A DNA stretch of 64,000 nucleotides, from NCBI GenBank assembly GCA_000702025.1, contig KL370851.1, forward strand, positions 264,005-328,004, written 5' to 3'. The DNA comes from Blautia schinkii DSM 10518. GTDB taxonomy: Bacteria; Bacillota; Clostridia; Lachnospirales; Lachnospiraceae. Positions 46,147 through 55,058 of this stretch are shown here, piece by piece; positions within the stretch are counted from its first letter, which is position 1; each line of letters opens with the position of its first letter. The translations under genes and the position numbers were made by a program. The notes below the pieces were generated by a model. That model worked only from the letters and a program-made list of their open reading frames with translations. It did not search any database and had not been told where the DNA came from.

Positions 46147-47391
46147 TTAGGATTGACTTGCGGATGGAATCCAGGAGCTGCGCTCCTGGATTTTTTGTGT
46201 GATGCGTTCTGCTTCATCGCCTTCCGCCGGAGTTGGCTGGTAATTGTTGTAGCCATAATCCGAGGAGATGGAGCAGGGGATGATATTCGTCACATTGTCA
46301 GCTTTTACGCCGTCCTTGGAGATTGTGAAAGTCTGCTGGAAAATCATAGTATCCATATCGCTGGGCGAACTGTTGCCGCCAAAGCAGAAATTTCCCAGAC
46401 TGTAAACAATATTTTTGCCTTTATAGGTTTCAATACCCTGCAGTACATGGGGATGATGGCCGCATACTAAATCTGCGCCCTCGTCGATTGCCAGACGGCC
46501 GAGCGTCATCTGATTATCGTCCGGTACGGTTTCTTTTTCGTTTCCCCAGTGGAAGATGACGATCACAAGGTTTGCACCCTCGGCTTTTACCTTGGCAATA
46601 TTGTCCTTCAGCTGTTGGGTGCGTTCCAGATGGTCGTTGAGCTCGTAAATGCCAACAAGTCCCACCTTTACACCCTTAATGTCCATCACTGCCGTTTCGT
46701 CGTAGCCGAAGTGAACGATTCCTTCCTGGTCCAGTGCTGCCATGGTATCGGTAAAGCTTTGTTCTCCGTAATCATGGCTGTGATTATTGGCTGTGTTGAC
46801 TGCCTCCACAGAGCCGGATGAGAGAATACCCGCATAAGCCGGCGGTGCTTTGAACGCAAACTGCTTCTCTTCACGTTCTGTTGATTCGGTCAGCGTACCT
46901 TCCATATTGGCGATGGTGAGGTCATCTGCACTGAAAATACTTTTCACATTCTGCAGGAAATAGTCCTTGCCGTAGCTGTCATAATAAGCAGTAAAGCCTG
47001 AGTCGTAGTCAAAGCTTTCGTCTGTTCCAAGCGTACAGTCACCGACCACACTGATGGTGAGAGATACGGGCGTTTCAGGAAGGACCGCCTTTTTCGCACT
47101 TTTATCCGCGGTAGTCATGGATACAATGTCGTCTTTTACAGAGGAACTGCTGGTGCTGGCTGAGTCACCCTTGCCGCAGGAGCGGAAGAGGAGGATGAGC
47201 GCTGTGAGAAGCACCACCGCCAGAATCCCGATTCCTGCGAGAATGATTCTTTTTTGTCTCGCCCGGTAGTAGCGGCTCTTTCTGTAAAGGTTCTTTTTAT
47301 TTCTATAATTCGTATTTCTGTGATTCGCGTTTTTCGCATTTCTATTGCCCGATGAATTGGGCCTTGGTCTCTTTTGTGTAGGGGCAGGCAT
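46147..47391 (-). CDS. CapA-family (poly-gamma-glutamate type) protein
   Basis: A 414-residue protein with a basic N-terminal tail, one transmembrane helix (about 48-69), a low-complexity linker and an extracellular metallophosphatase-like CapA domain. Motifs are SVVGDCTLG, ANMEGTL, NTANNHSHDYG, FHWGNE and CGHHPHVLQG. No capBC genes are adjacent, so capsule synthesis is not implied. AAAGGAG precedes the start. Its last codons overlap a terminator of the opposite strand. Confidence 0.88.
   Translation of the reverse strand: MPAPTQKRPRPNSSGNRNAKNANHRNTNYRNKKNLYRKSRYYRARQKRIILAGIGILAVVLLTALILLFRSCGKGDSASTSSSSVKDDIVSMTTADKSAKKAVLPETPVSLTISVVGDCTLGTDESFDYDSGFTAYYDSYGKDYFLQNVKSIFSADDLTIANMEGTLTESTEREEKQFAFKAPPAYAGILSSGSVEAVNTANNHSHDYGEQSFTDTMAALDQEGIVHFGYDETAVMDIKGVKVGLVGIYELNDHLERTQQLKDNIAKVKAEGANLVIVIFHWGNEKETVPDDNQMTLGRLAIDEGADLVCGHHPHVLQGIETYKGKNIVYSLGNFCFGGNSSPSDMDTMIFQQTFTISKDGVKADNVTNIIPCSISSDYGYNNYQPTPAEGDEAERITQKIQERSSWIPSASQS
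46168..46196 (+). terminator. Terminator of rclA-rrf2, inside the CapA coding end
   Basis: A perfect 11-bp stem AATCCAGGAGC/GCTCCTGGATT (46168-46178 with 46182-46192), a TGC loop and a T run. On the other strand the same bases encode part of the CapA C terminus. Confidence 0.85.
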
Positions 47392-47426
47392 ACATGGCTC
47401 CTTTTCTGTATAGTAGACGATTTGTT

Positions 47427-48800
47427 TTAGCTAAAAAACTTTTCGTAATAGCCCATGACAAAAATAACAAGCACGATCAAGGGCAGGATGAAGGTGAGAT
47501 AAGGTCTGGCCCATTTGGGGAATTTCACGCCTTTTCCTGAATCAGCCTCCTTGACAAAGTTCTCCCAGCCCCATCCATAGCGGGTGACACAGAACAGAAG
47601 ATATACAAGGCTGCCCAGAGGAAGCAGGTTATTGGAAATAATGAAATCCTCCAAATCCTGAATGGTGCTGCCGCTGCCAAAGGGCTGCACACTGCTCCAT
47701 ACGTTAAAGCCAAGCACACAGGGCATGGAAAGGAGCAGGATTGCAGCGCCGTTGATCAGCACTGCTTTTTTGCGGCTCCAGTTCCATAAATCCATCGCGA
47801 AGCTTAAGATATTTTCAAATACAGCAATGATGGTGGACAGAGCTGCAAAGCTCATGAATACAAAGAAAAGAGTTCCCCAGAAGCGGCCTCCTGCCATCTG
47901 GTTAAATACATTAGGAAGAGTCACAAAAATCAGGCCTACACCCTGTGTCTGGTCCACACCAAAGGAAAAACATGCCGGGAAAATGATCAGACCAGCCATC
48001 AGAGCAACAAAGGTATCCAGGATTGAAATCTGTATGGCCTCCCCTGTAAGGCTTCTGTCCTTGCCGATATAGCTGCCGAAGATCGCCAGTGCGCCGATAC
48101 CAAGGCTCAGGGTGAAGAATGCCTGTCCCATAGCTGCGTACACTGCCTGAGCCAGCCCGTTTTCAGCCATACGTTCGAAATCAGGAAGCAGGTAGAATTT
48201 CAGTCCCTCAGAGGCATTTGGCAGGGTTACACTCTTGATGCAAAGCACGATCATAATCGCCAGCAGACATACCATCATGAATTTAGTGATACGCTCCACA
48301 CCTTTTTGAAGCCCCATGCTGCAAATGGCAAAGCCTAAGATCGTGGTGACTACCATCCAGAAGGTCATCTCGCCGGGATTGGCCAGCATGGTGTTAAATA
48401 CATTGCCCACTGCCTCGGGATGCAGACCGCGGAAAGTGCCGTTGGCTGTTTTTACAAAATAAGCAAGCATCCAGCCGCCCACCGTGGTGTAGAACATCAT
48501 CAGCAGATAATTGCCCAGCATGGCGCCGTAGCTGTACAAATGCCATTTCGTACCTTTCGGCTCAAGAACATGGAAACTTTTGGCAGCAGACCGCTGGCTT
48601 GCGCGTCCTACAGAAAATTCCATGACCATGATCGGCAGGCCGAGAATGAGCAAAAACAAAAGATAAATCAATACAAATGCCGCACCTCCGTATTGCCCGG
48701 TTATGTAAGGAAAACGCCATACATTTCCGATGCCGATGGCACAGCCGGCTGATATTAAAATGAAGCCCAGCCGTGATGAGAATTTTTCTCTTTCTTTCAT
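47427..48800 (-). CDS. Sodium-dependent neurotransmitter-type transporter (NSS)
   Basis: A 457-residue, 11-12-helix membrane protein of the SNF/LeuT family. The first helix has GCAIGIGNVWRFPYI, the unwound substrate and Na+ site. Bacterial members import amino acids with sodium; the substrate is unknown. It lies 35 nt upstream of the capA-like gene on the same strand. Confidence 0.9.
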   Translation of the reverse strand: MKEREKFSSRLGFILISAGCAIGIGNVWRFPYITGQYGGAAFVLIYLLFLLILGLPIMVMEFSVGRASQRSAAKSFHVLEPKGTKWHLYSYGAMLGNYLLMMFYTTVGGWMLAYFVKTANGTFRGLHPEAVGNVFNTMLANPGEMTFWMVVTTILGFAICSMGLQKGVERITKFMMVCLLAIMIVLCIKSVTLPNASEGLKFYLLPDFERMAENGLAQAVYAAMGQAFFTLSLGIGALAIFGSYIGKDRSLTGEAIQISILDTFVALMAGLIIFPACFSFGVDQTQGVGLIFVTLPNVFNQMAGGRFWGTLFFVFMSFAALSTIIAVFENILSFAMDLWNWSRKKAVLINGAAILLLSMPCVLGFNVWSSVQPFGSGSTIQDLEDFIISNNLLPLGSLVYLLFCVTRYGWGWENFVKEADSGKGVKFPKWARPYLTFILPLIVLVIFVMGYYEKFFS

Positions 48801-48873
48801 AATAAGTAGTTACCTCCCTCGTAGTCTCAATCAAAGTATAGGGAGTTTTCACAATTTCGTCAATAAGTATCTC

Positions 48874-48902
48874 TTTTCATCAGCAATATTTTTTGATATA
48901 AT
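48874..48902 (+). promoter_or_regulatory. Promoter of the nfo operon
   Basis: TTTTCA (48874-48879), a 17-nt spacer and TATAAT (48897-48902). The -10 is perfect and the -35 weak. Confidence 0.5.
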
Positions 48903-48933
48903 AGGAAGACTTCATGTGAAAGGAAGCTGATTT

Positions 48934-49767
48934 ATGTTCTATATAGGAAATCATACTACCTCATCTAAAGGGTATGCGGCGATGGGACGTCAGATGGTGG
49001 ATAATGGAGGGAATACCTTTGCCTTTTTTACCAGGAATCCCAGGGGCGGCCGGGCCAAGGCTATTGATCCTAAGGATGTGGAGAAGTTTTTAGAAATTGC
49101 TACAGAGAATCAATTCGGCAAACTAGTCGCTCATGCCCCTTATACGCTTAATGCGTGCGCGGCTAAGGAAAATCTCCGGGAGTTTGCCCGGGAAACCATG
49201 GCCGATGACCTGAACCGTCTGGAACTGACTCCCGGTAATTATTATAACTTCCATCCCGGAAGTCATGTGGGACAAGGCAGTGAGACAGGCATTGCGAAAA
49301 TCGCCGAGGTGCTGAATGCGGTGCTTACAGATGCACAGTCCACTATTGTGCTTTTGGAGACAATGTCCGGCAAGGGCTCTGAGGTGGGAGCCACCTTTGA
49401 GGAGATACGTAGTATCATGGACCAGGTGGAGAAGAAGGATAAGCTCGGAGTCTGCTTGGACACCTGCCATGTCTGGGACGGAGGGTATGACATCGTCAAT
49501 GACCTGGACGGGGTACTGGCAGAGTTTGACAGAATGATTGGTCTTGAGAATCTGAAGGCGGTCCATTTAAACGACAGCATGAATGGCCTGGGCAGCCATA
49601 AGGACCGTCATGCAAAAATCGGAGAAGGGGAAATTGGATTGGAGGCGCTGGTAAATGTCATCCGTCATCCGGCACTTCAATCCCTGCCTTTTATCCTGGA
49701 AACACCAAATGACGATGAAGGCTGGACCAAAGAGATTGCCATGCTGAGGCAGAGGAGGCAAGAATGA
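48934..49767 (+). CDS. nfo: Endonuclease IV
   Basis: A 277-residue Zn-dependent AP endonuclease for base excision repair. Metal-binding segments are HAPYTLN, NFHPGSHVG, LLETMSGKG, VCLDTCHVWDGG, HLNDS, DRHAKIGEGEIG and ILETP, all intact. It overlaps the next gene by ATGA. Confidence 0.95.
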   Translation: MFYIGNHTTSSKGYAAMGRQMVDNGGNTFAFFTRNPRGGRAKAIDPKDVEKFLEIATENQFGKLVAHAPYTLNACAAKENLREFARETMADDLNRLELTPGNYYNFHPGSHVGQGSETGIAKIAEVLNAVLTDAQSTIVLLETMSGKGSEVGATFEEIRSIMDQVEKKDKLGVCLDTCHVWDGGYDIVNDLDGVLAEFDRMIGLENLKAVHLNDSMNGLGSHKDRHAKIGEGEIGLEALVNVIRHPALQSLPFILETPNDDEGWTKEIAMLRQRRQE

Positions 49768-50312
49768 AAACATTGATTTTTAACGGCTCGCCCCGTAAAA
49801 AGGGAGATACCATGGAAATGATAAACACACTCAAGGAAGAGCTTGGCGGTGAAATCAGGGTGGTAAATGCCTATCATGACGGAATCCGTCCATGCATTGA
49901 CTGCCGCTGGTGCTTCAAGAACAAGGGCTGCGCCATCAAAGACGGAATGCAGGAGATTTTCAGCTATATTGAGGAATGCGATCATATTGTGATGGCTTCG
50001 CCTATCTATTTCGGGGAGATTTCCGGGATGCTGCTGGCAGTACTGAGCCGTCTGCAAACGTATTTCAGCGCCAGATATCTCCGCAAGGAGGAGCCTGTGC
50101 CTAAGAAAAAGACGGGAGGAATCCTTCTCGCGGCCGGAAGCTTCGGGCCAAGGGAAAAGGCGGAGAGTACGGCCAGGATGCTCCTTGAGCAGTTAAGCTG
50201 TGAGAGCGCGGCCACCGTGTATGTGGATGGCACGGATAAGAAGCCGGTCAAGGAACGGGGCGATGTGCTGGAGGAAATCCGAATGCTGGCGCGGACTTTG
50301 AAGAAAGACTGA
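49764..50312 (+). CDS. Flavodoxin-fold NAD(P)H-dependent FMN reductase
   Basis: A 182-residue protein starting TLIFNGSPRKKGDTMEM, the FMN phosphate loop, with a CIDCRWCFKNKGC cysteine segment common in iron-sulfur-flavoprotein-like members. The cysteines may hold a metal cluster. Its start overlaps the nfo stop. The role is unknown. Confidence 0.82.
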   Translation: MKTLIFNGSPRKKGDTMEMINTLKEELGGEIRVVNAYHDGIRPCIDCRWCFKNKGCAIKDGMQEIFSYIEECDHIVMASPIYFGEISGMLLAVLSRLQTYFSARYLRKEEPVPKKKTGGILLAAGSFGPREKAESTARMLLEQLSCESAATVYVDGTDKKPVKERGDVLEEIRMLARTLKKD

Positions 50313-50354
50313 CAGACGGGGGAATAGGGAGTCACCATGAAAGGAGACACTACT

Positions 50355-50972
50355 ATGAAGAAATTAAAACTTTTTATGACAACATTTGTATTACTGCTTG
50401 TGCTTGCCTTTGCAGGCTGTCAGAGCAAGGAGGCAGAGCCTACCATTGATGACAAGGAAGTGTTCGAGGAGGACCTGCAGCCGCTTGATGAGGATGAGCT
50501 TGCGGAAATGGAGAATCCATCCGAGACCGATGATGAAATGGTGCCCCTTGAGGAAGAAGAGCTTGATGCTCTTGGATTGGCCGAAAGTGACGGCACGGAT
50601 GACAGCGAGGACAACAAGGGCGGCATCCAGGTTAAAGAGGACGGAAGCTACACCAGCAAGGAGGAGGTAGCAGTCTATATCCATACTTATGGACATCTGC
50701 CATCCAACTATATTACTAAGAATGAGGCAAAGGAGCTGGGCTGGGTGAGCAATGAGGGCAATTTAGATGAGGTCGCTCCGGGCAAGAGTATTGGTGGAGA
50801 TAGGTTTGGCAACTATGACAAAATGCTTCCTGTGGAAGAAGACCGCACTTATTATGAGTGTGATATTGATTTTGACGGTGGATACCGCAATGATAAGCGT
50901 ATTATTTATTCAGACGACGGTTTGATTTTCTACACAGGAGATCATTACGAGACATTTGAGCAGCTTTATTGA
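50355..50972 (+). CDS. Barnase-type ribonuclease lipoprotein with acidic linker
   Basis: A 205-residue secreted protein. The signal peptide ends in a lipobox-like LAFAGC (Cys22), predicting attachment to the outer face of the membrane. Residues 24-87 are about 45% Asp/Glu. Residues ~90-205 match barnase along their length, and all catalytic residues are kept: Glu168, Arg182 and His197 at the positions of barnase E73, R87 and H102, with a conserved ITK and VAPGKSIGGDRF. It should be an active guanyl-preferring RNase. The start at 50355 follows AAAGGAG. Its likely inhibitor, barstar, is encoded at 53387. Confidence 0.9.
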   Translation: MKKLKLFMTTFVLLLVLAFAGCQSKEAEPTIDDKEVFEEDLQPLDEDELAEMENPSETDDEMVPLEEEELDALGLAESDGTDDSEDNKGGIQVKEDGSYTSKEEVAVYIHTYGHLPSNYITKNEAKELGWVSNEGNLDEVAPGKSIGGDRFGNYDKMLPVEEDRTYYECDIDFDGGYRNDKRIIYSDDGLIFYTGDHYETFEQLY

Positions 50973-51013
50973 TATTTGAAAGAAGCGGGGAGAGAAAGAG
51001 GGATTATTAAGTA

Positions 51014-52216
51014 ATGGACAGAAAATATAAGCGTACGCTGTACGCCAGCTATTTAGGCTATGTGACCCAGGCAATCGTCAATAATCTGGCGCCGCTTTTG
51101 TTTGTCACTTTTCAGAGGGAATACGAGATTTCTGTAGCCCAGATTGGATTTTTGGTGACATACAATTTTGCGGTGCAGATGTTGGTAGATATTCTGGCAG
51201 CGAAATATGTTGAGAAAATCGGGTATAAAAAAGCGATTATTGCGGCCCATCTATTAAGCGCATTAGGACTTGTGGGACTGGGTGTGCTGCCTGATATGGT
51301 GGGAAATCCGTATTTCGGACTTCTGGCTGCCATCACAGTGTACGCGGTGGGCGGAGGCCTGATTGAGGTCCTCGTCAGTCCGATTGTCCAGGCTTTGCCC
51401 ATGGATGAGAAATCCACGGCTATGAGCCTGCTCCATTCCTTTTACTGCTGGGGCCATGTGATGGTGGTTTTATGCTCGACCGCATTTTTTCTGCTGGCGG
51501 GTATTGCACACTGGCGGGTGCTCACGGCGCTCTGGGCAGTGGTGCCATTTTTGAATGTTTTTCTTTATGCAGGAGCGCCTATCCGGGTGCTGGTGGAGGA
51601 GGGGGAGGCCCTTCCTATGCGTAAGCTTTTTACGATGAAGCTGTTCTGGCTGTTTTTCTTACTGATGATCTGCTCCGGTGCTGCCGAGCAGGCCATGAGC
51701 CAGTGGGCATCATATTTTGCGGAGAGCGGGCTCTCTGTATCAAAGACGGTGGGAGACCTCATGGGTCCCTGCATGTTTGCGGTACTCATGGGCCTTTCCC
51801 GTACATTCTACGGAGTGAAAGGGGAGAAGATTCCGCTGAAATCTTTTATCTCTCTCAGCAGTATCCTCTGTGTGGGCAGTTATCTCCTGGCCGTATTCGC
51901 ACCGCATCCGCTGATTTCGCTGGCGGGCTGTGCACTGTGCGGATTATCAGTGGGGATTATGTGGCCGGGAGTATTCAGCCTGGCTGCGGAGTATTGCCCG
52001 CAGGGAGGGACCGCCATGTTTGCATTGTTTGCTCTGGCGGGAGATATCGGCTGTTCTGGCGGTCCCTCAGTGGTGGGAAGTGTGTCAGGCGCCTTTGACG
52101 GCAGCTTAAAGGCAGGTCTGCTGGCGGCGATTGTATTTCCTGTGATTCTGCTGCTTGGGGTGAATCTTTTACACAAGCACCGCAGCGGAGAAGCGGCATC
52201 GCAGGCCGTATCATGA
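51014..52216 (+). CDS. MFS transporter
   Basis: A 400-residue protein with about 12 hydrophobic helices in two bundles. The central region around residues 195-215 is the cytoplasmic loop. It resembles sugar/FucP-like MFS members, but the substrate cannot be read. It lies 41 nt after the barnase gene and may share its transcript. Its stop overlaps the ldhA-like stop in TCATGA. Confidence 0.82.
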   Translation: MDRKYKRTLYASYLGYVTQAIVNNLAPLLFVTFQREYEISVAQIGFLVTYNFAVQMLVDILAAKYVEKIGYKKAIIAAHLLSALGLVGLGVLPDMVGNPYFGLLAAITVYAVGGGLIEVLVSPIVQALPMDEKSTAMSLLHSFYCWGHVMVVLCSTAFFLLAGIAHWRVLTALWAVVPFLNVFLYAGAPIRVLVEEGEALPMRKLFTMKLFWLFFLLMICSGAAEQAMSQWASYFAESGLSVSKTVGDLMGPCMFAVLMGLSRTFYGVKGEKIPLKSFISLSSILCVGSYLLAVFAPHPLISLAGCALCGLSVGIMWPGVFSLAAEYCPQGGTAMFALFALAGDIGCSGGPSVVGSVSGAFDGSLKAGLLAAIVFPVILLLGVNLLHKHRSGEAASQAVS

Positions 52217-53200
52217 AAGAATTTCGTTTTTCAGTTCTTTTCCGTTCAGGAAAGCCCAGGCATTTTCCAGAGTGGTTTCAGCTATGTTTGTGAGTGCCTC
52301 CTCAGTAAAAAAGCCCTGGTGGGAGGTCATGGTCACATTGGGGAAGGAGAGAAGCCGCTGTATGGTGGAGCTTTGCAGGATGCGTTCTGACATATCCTCA
52401 TACACAAAGTCTGTCTCCTCCTCATATACGTCCAGTCCTACGGCGAAGAACTTGTGATCCCGGATTCCGTTGATCAGGTCTTCTGTTTTGATCAGGCCGC
52501 CGCGGGAGGTGTTGACAAGGATGACTCCGTCCTTCATCTTTGCAATGGAGGCTTCGTTGATCAGATGACGCGTTTCCTCGGTGAGTGGACAATGCAGGCT
52601 GATCAGGTCGCTGGTGGAGAGTAGTTCATCCAGAGGCACATACTCCAGGAAATCAAGAGACTTGTCAGGGTATAGGTCATAGGCGATTACTTTCATGCCG
52701 AAGCCCAGGCAGATTTTTGCCATGGCCTGACCGATTTTGCCTGTGCCGATGATTCCGGCTGTTTTTTGGTACAGATTTACCCCCATCAGGCCATTAAGGG
52801 CAAAGTTATTTTCCCGGCATTTGATATAAGCCTTATGGGTGTGGCGGTTTGCTGTGAGAACAAGCGCCATGGCATGTTCGGCTACTGCTTCAGGGGAATA
52901 GCCCGGCACACGCAGCACTTTGATTCCGTATTTATGTGCAGTATTTAAATCGACATTATTATAGCCAGCACAGCGCATGAGAATCAGCTTTACGCCTCTG
53001 CGGTTCAGCTCCTCGATCACCGGAGTGCCAAGGTCTGCATTGACAAAGGCACAAATGGCTTCATAGCCTTCGGCCAGGGATGCGGTTTCTTCATGGATAT
53101 TTGCCTCGATAAACTTCATTTCTATACCTGGATAGTTTGGAAGTAGTTTTTCAAAGAACTGTTCGTCATAATTTTTAGTACCGTAAAATAGAATTTTCAT
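52211..53200 (-). CDS. D-2-hydroxyacid dehydrogenase, D-lactate dehydrogenase-like
   Basis: A 329-residue NAD-dependent enzyme. The NAD fold is GIIGTGKIGQAMAK; the catalytic Arg, Glu and His are in NTSRGG, DVYEEE and TSHQGF. Closest to fermentative D-lactate dehydrogenases (LdhA), reducing pyruvate to D-lactate; other 2-oxoacids are possible. GAGAGGAG precedes the start. Confidence 0.87.
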   Translation of the reverse strand: MKILFYGTKNYDEQFFEKLLPNYPGIEMKFIEANIHEETASLAEGYEAICAFVNADLGTPVIEELNRRGVKLILMRCAGYNNVDLNTAHKYGIKVLRVPGYSPEAVAEHAMALVLTANRHTHKAYIKCRENNFALNGLMGVNLYQKTAGIIGTGKIGQAMAKICLGFGMKVIAYDLYPDKSLDFLEYVPLDELLSTSDLISLHCPLTEETRHLINEASIAKMKDGVILVNTSRGGLIKTEDLINGIRDHKFFAVGLDVYEEETDFVYEDMSERILQSSTIQRLLSFPNVTMTSHQGFFTEEALTNIAETTLENAWAFLNGKELKNEILS

Positions 53201-53267
53201 AAAAGAATACTCCTCTCTGGTAAAACCTTTGATTGTGTGATATACTCATAAAAAATTTGCAGCTATA

Positions 53268-53297
53268 TTGTATTCTTATAGCTGTATCTATTATACT
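53268..53297 (+). promoter_or_regulatory. Promoter of the barstar gene
   Basis: TTGTAT (53268-53273), an 18-nt spacer and TATACT (53292-53297). It gives barstar its own transcription start, separate from the barnase gene. Confidence 0.5.
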
Positions 53298-53386
53298 ATG
53301 GATGGCGGCAGAAAAAAGTGATGTCGTCACGTTTACAGGTTAAGATACCCGTGGATAAAAAAATTATACAGAAGGGAGATAGGAAC

Positions 53387-53653
53387 ATGCAGCAGGTATA
53401 CTTAAACGGAAGCGAATTTGAAAGTCCGCAGGAAGTACATGAATTCCTGGCAAGGGAGCTTGATTTTCCTGAGTATTATGGGGGAAATCTATCCGCGTTA
53501 TATGATGTGCTGACGGATATCAGCGACGATACAAGAATTGTGGTCAATCTTTCCGGGGTCGAGGATGATGAGCTTCTGGACACTCTGGAGCGTATGGTGG
53601 AGGTCATGACAGATGCCGCAGATGAGAATGAATATCTGGAAATAGAATATTAA
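53387..53653 (+). CDS. Barstar-family ribonuclease inhibitor
   Basis: An 88-residue cytoplasmic protein matching barstar over its length: LNGSEF, then LDFPEYYGGNLSALYDVLTD. Tyr30 and Asp40 correspond to barstar Y29 and D39, main contacts with barnase; barstar D35 is Ser here. It would protect the cell from its own barnase before export. The start at 53387 has GGGAG upstream; the frame opens earlier at 53318 without support. Confidence 0.9.
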   Translation: MQQVYLNGSEFESPQEVHEFLARELDFPEYYGGNLSALYDVLTDISDDTRIVVNLSGVEDDELLDTLERMVEVMTDAADENEYLEIEY

Positions 53654-53676
53654 TAAGAGAATAATAAGTAAGAGCA

Positions 53677-53724
53677 AACAAAGAGTACAAGTCACTGATT
53701 CATGAGGGACTTGTACTCTTTGTT
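53677..53724. terminator. Bidirectional terminator, barstar/aroA
   Basis: A perfect 17-bp stem (53677-53693 with 53708-53724) with a 14-nt loop between convergent genes. T content just beyond is modest. Confidence 0.75.
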
Positions 53725-53770
53725 GTATATATCATAGGATAATAGGATTCAATCACGGATCATTCAGTTA

Positions 53771-55048
53771 TTATGCATGGCCAAGGCAATAGAGGTCCTG
53801 GTAAAATCCGGGATAAGAAATATTAACGCAGTCACCGCCTGTGATGGATAAAGGTCCGTCGCAGATGGTTCCAGCTACGGCAAAAGACATAGCCACGCGG
53901 TGATCCAAAAAGGAGTCAATTTGCGCGCCTTTAAGCGGCCGGCCGCCGTGGATGATCATTCCGTCGTCTGTGGCTTCGATGTCAGCCCCCATACGTTTCA
54001 GATTGTCTACCATTACCTGGATACGGTCGGATTCCTTGACCTTTAGCTCCTGCGCGTCCTTGATAACCGTGGTGCCTTCGGCAAAAGCGGCCATTACTGC
54101 GATCATCGGCAGCTCGTCTATGAGTGTGGGGATGATATCTCCGCCAATGGAGACACCGTGCAGACTACTGGTCCGTATCAGTAAATCAGCAGTTGGTTCC
54201 CCCTCCTGGTTTACGTTCAACAGCGTAATATCAGCGCCCATATCCCGGCAGACACGGAGCATGCCGTCTCTTGTTGGATTGATCCCTACATTTTTTAGAA
54301 GAATTTCACTGTCTGGCGTGAGCAGTCCGGCGGCGATGAAATAGGCAGCGGAGGAAATATCTCCGGGAACACGGATATCTCTTGCCTCAAGCTGCGGCTC
54401 AGGCCGGATGGAGGCAGTGGTTCCCTCCGAATGTACGTCAGCTCCAAAATAATTAAGCATCAGTTCCGTGTGGTTTCTGGAAAGTACAGGCTCGGTGACG
54501 CTAGTGATGCCGTCTGCATAGAGTCCGGCCAGCAGCACACAGGATTTCACCTGGGCAGATGCCACGGGTGAATTATAGTGAATGGCGTGAAGCGGTCTGC
54601 CGCTGATACGAAGCGGTGCACAGCCGTTATTCTTAAGGCTTACAATGTCCGCGCCCATGGAGAGAAGCGGGGTCATGATACGCTTCATGGGGCGGGACTG
54701 GATGGAGGCATCCCCGGTGAGCTCAGAGACAAAGCTCTGTCCGGAAAGAATACCGGAGATCAATCGCGTGGTGGTGCCGCTGTTTCCCACGTCGAGAATC
54801 CCCTCCGGGGCACGAAGACCGTGAAGTCCCTTGCCGTGTACCAAGAGTTCCTCACCGTTTCGTTTAATATCAATTCCCATTTTGCGAAAACAGGAGATGG
54901 TGGAGAGGCAATCCGCACCTTCCAGGAAATGGCTGATCCTCGTGTCACCCTGTGCCAGAGAGCCGAACATTACTGCGCGATGGGAAATAGATTTGTCTCC
55001 CGGCACTGTGAGCACACCTCTCAGATTTGTCTGTTTTTTGATTTCCAT
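53771..55048 (-). CDS. aroA: 3-phosphoshikimate 1-carboxyvinyltransferase (EPSP synthase)
   Basis: A 425-residue shikimate-pathway enzyme joining PEP to shikimate-3-phosphate. Motifs are VPGDKSISHRAVM, GNSGTTTRL, IQSRPMKR, DELPMIAVMA and KVKESDRI. I prefer the start at 55048, 10 nt after the tyrA stop with a GGTAGG site; an ATG at 55069 would overlap tyrA. It forms an operon with tyrA. Confidence 0.95.
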   Translation of the reverse strand: MEIKKQTNLRGVLTVPGDKSISHRAVMFGSLAQGDTRISHFLEGADCLSTISCFRKMGIDIKRNGEELLVHGKGLHGLRAPEGILDVGNSGTTTRLISGILSGQSFVSELTGDASIQSRPMKRIMTPLLSMGADIVSLKNNGCAPLRISGRPLHAIHYNSPVASAQVKSCVLLAGLYADGITSVTEPVLSRNHTELMLNYFGADVHSEGTTASIRPEPQLEARDIRVPGDISSAAYFIAAGLLTPDSEILLKNVGINPTRDGMLRVCRDMGADITLLNVNQEGEPTADLLIRTSSLHGVSIGGDIIPTLIDELPMIAVMAAFAEGTTVIKDAQELKVKESDRIQVMVDNLKRMGADIEATDDGMIIHGGRPLKGAQIDSFLDHRVAMSFAVAGTICDGPLSITGGDCVNISYPGFYQDLYCLGHA

Positions 55049-55058
55049 AGATGAGTAC

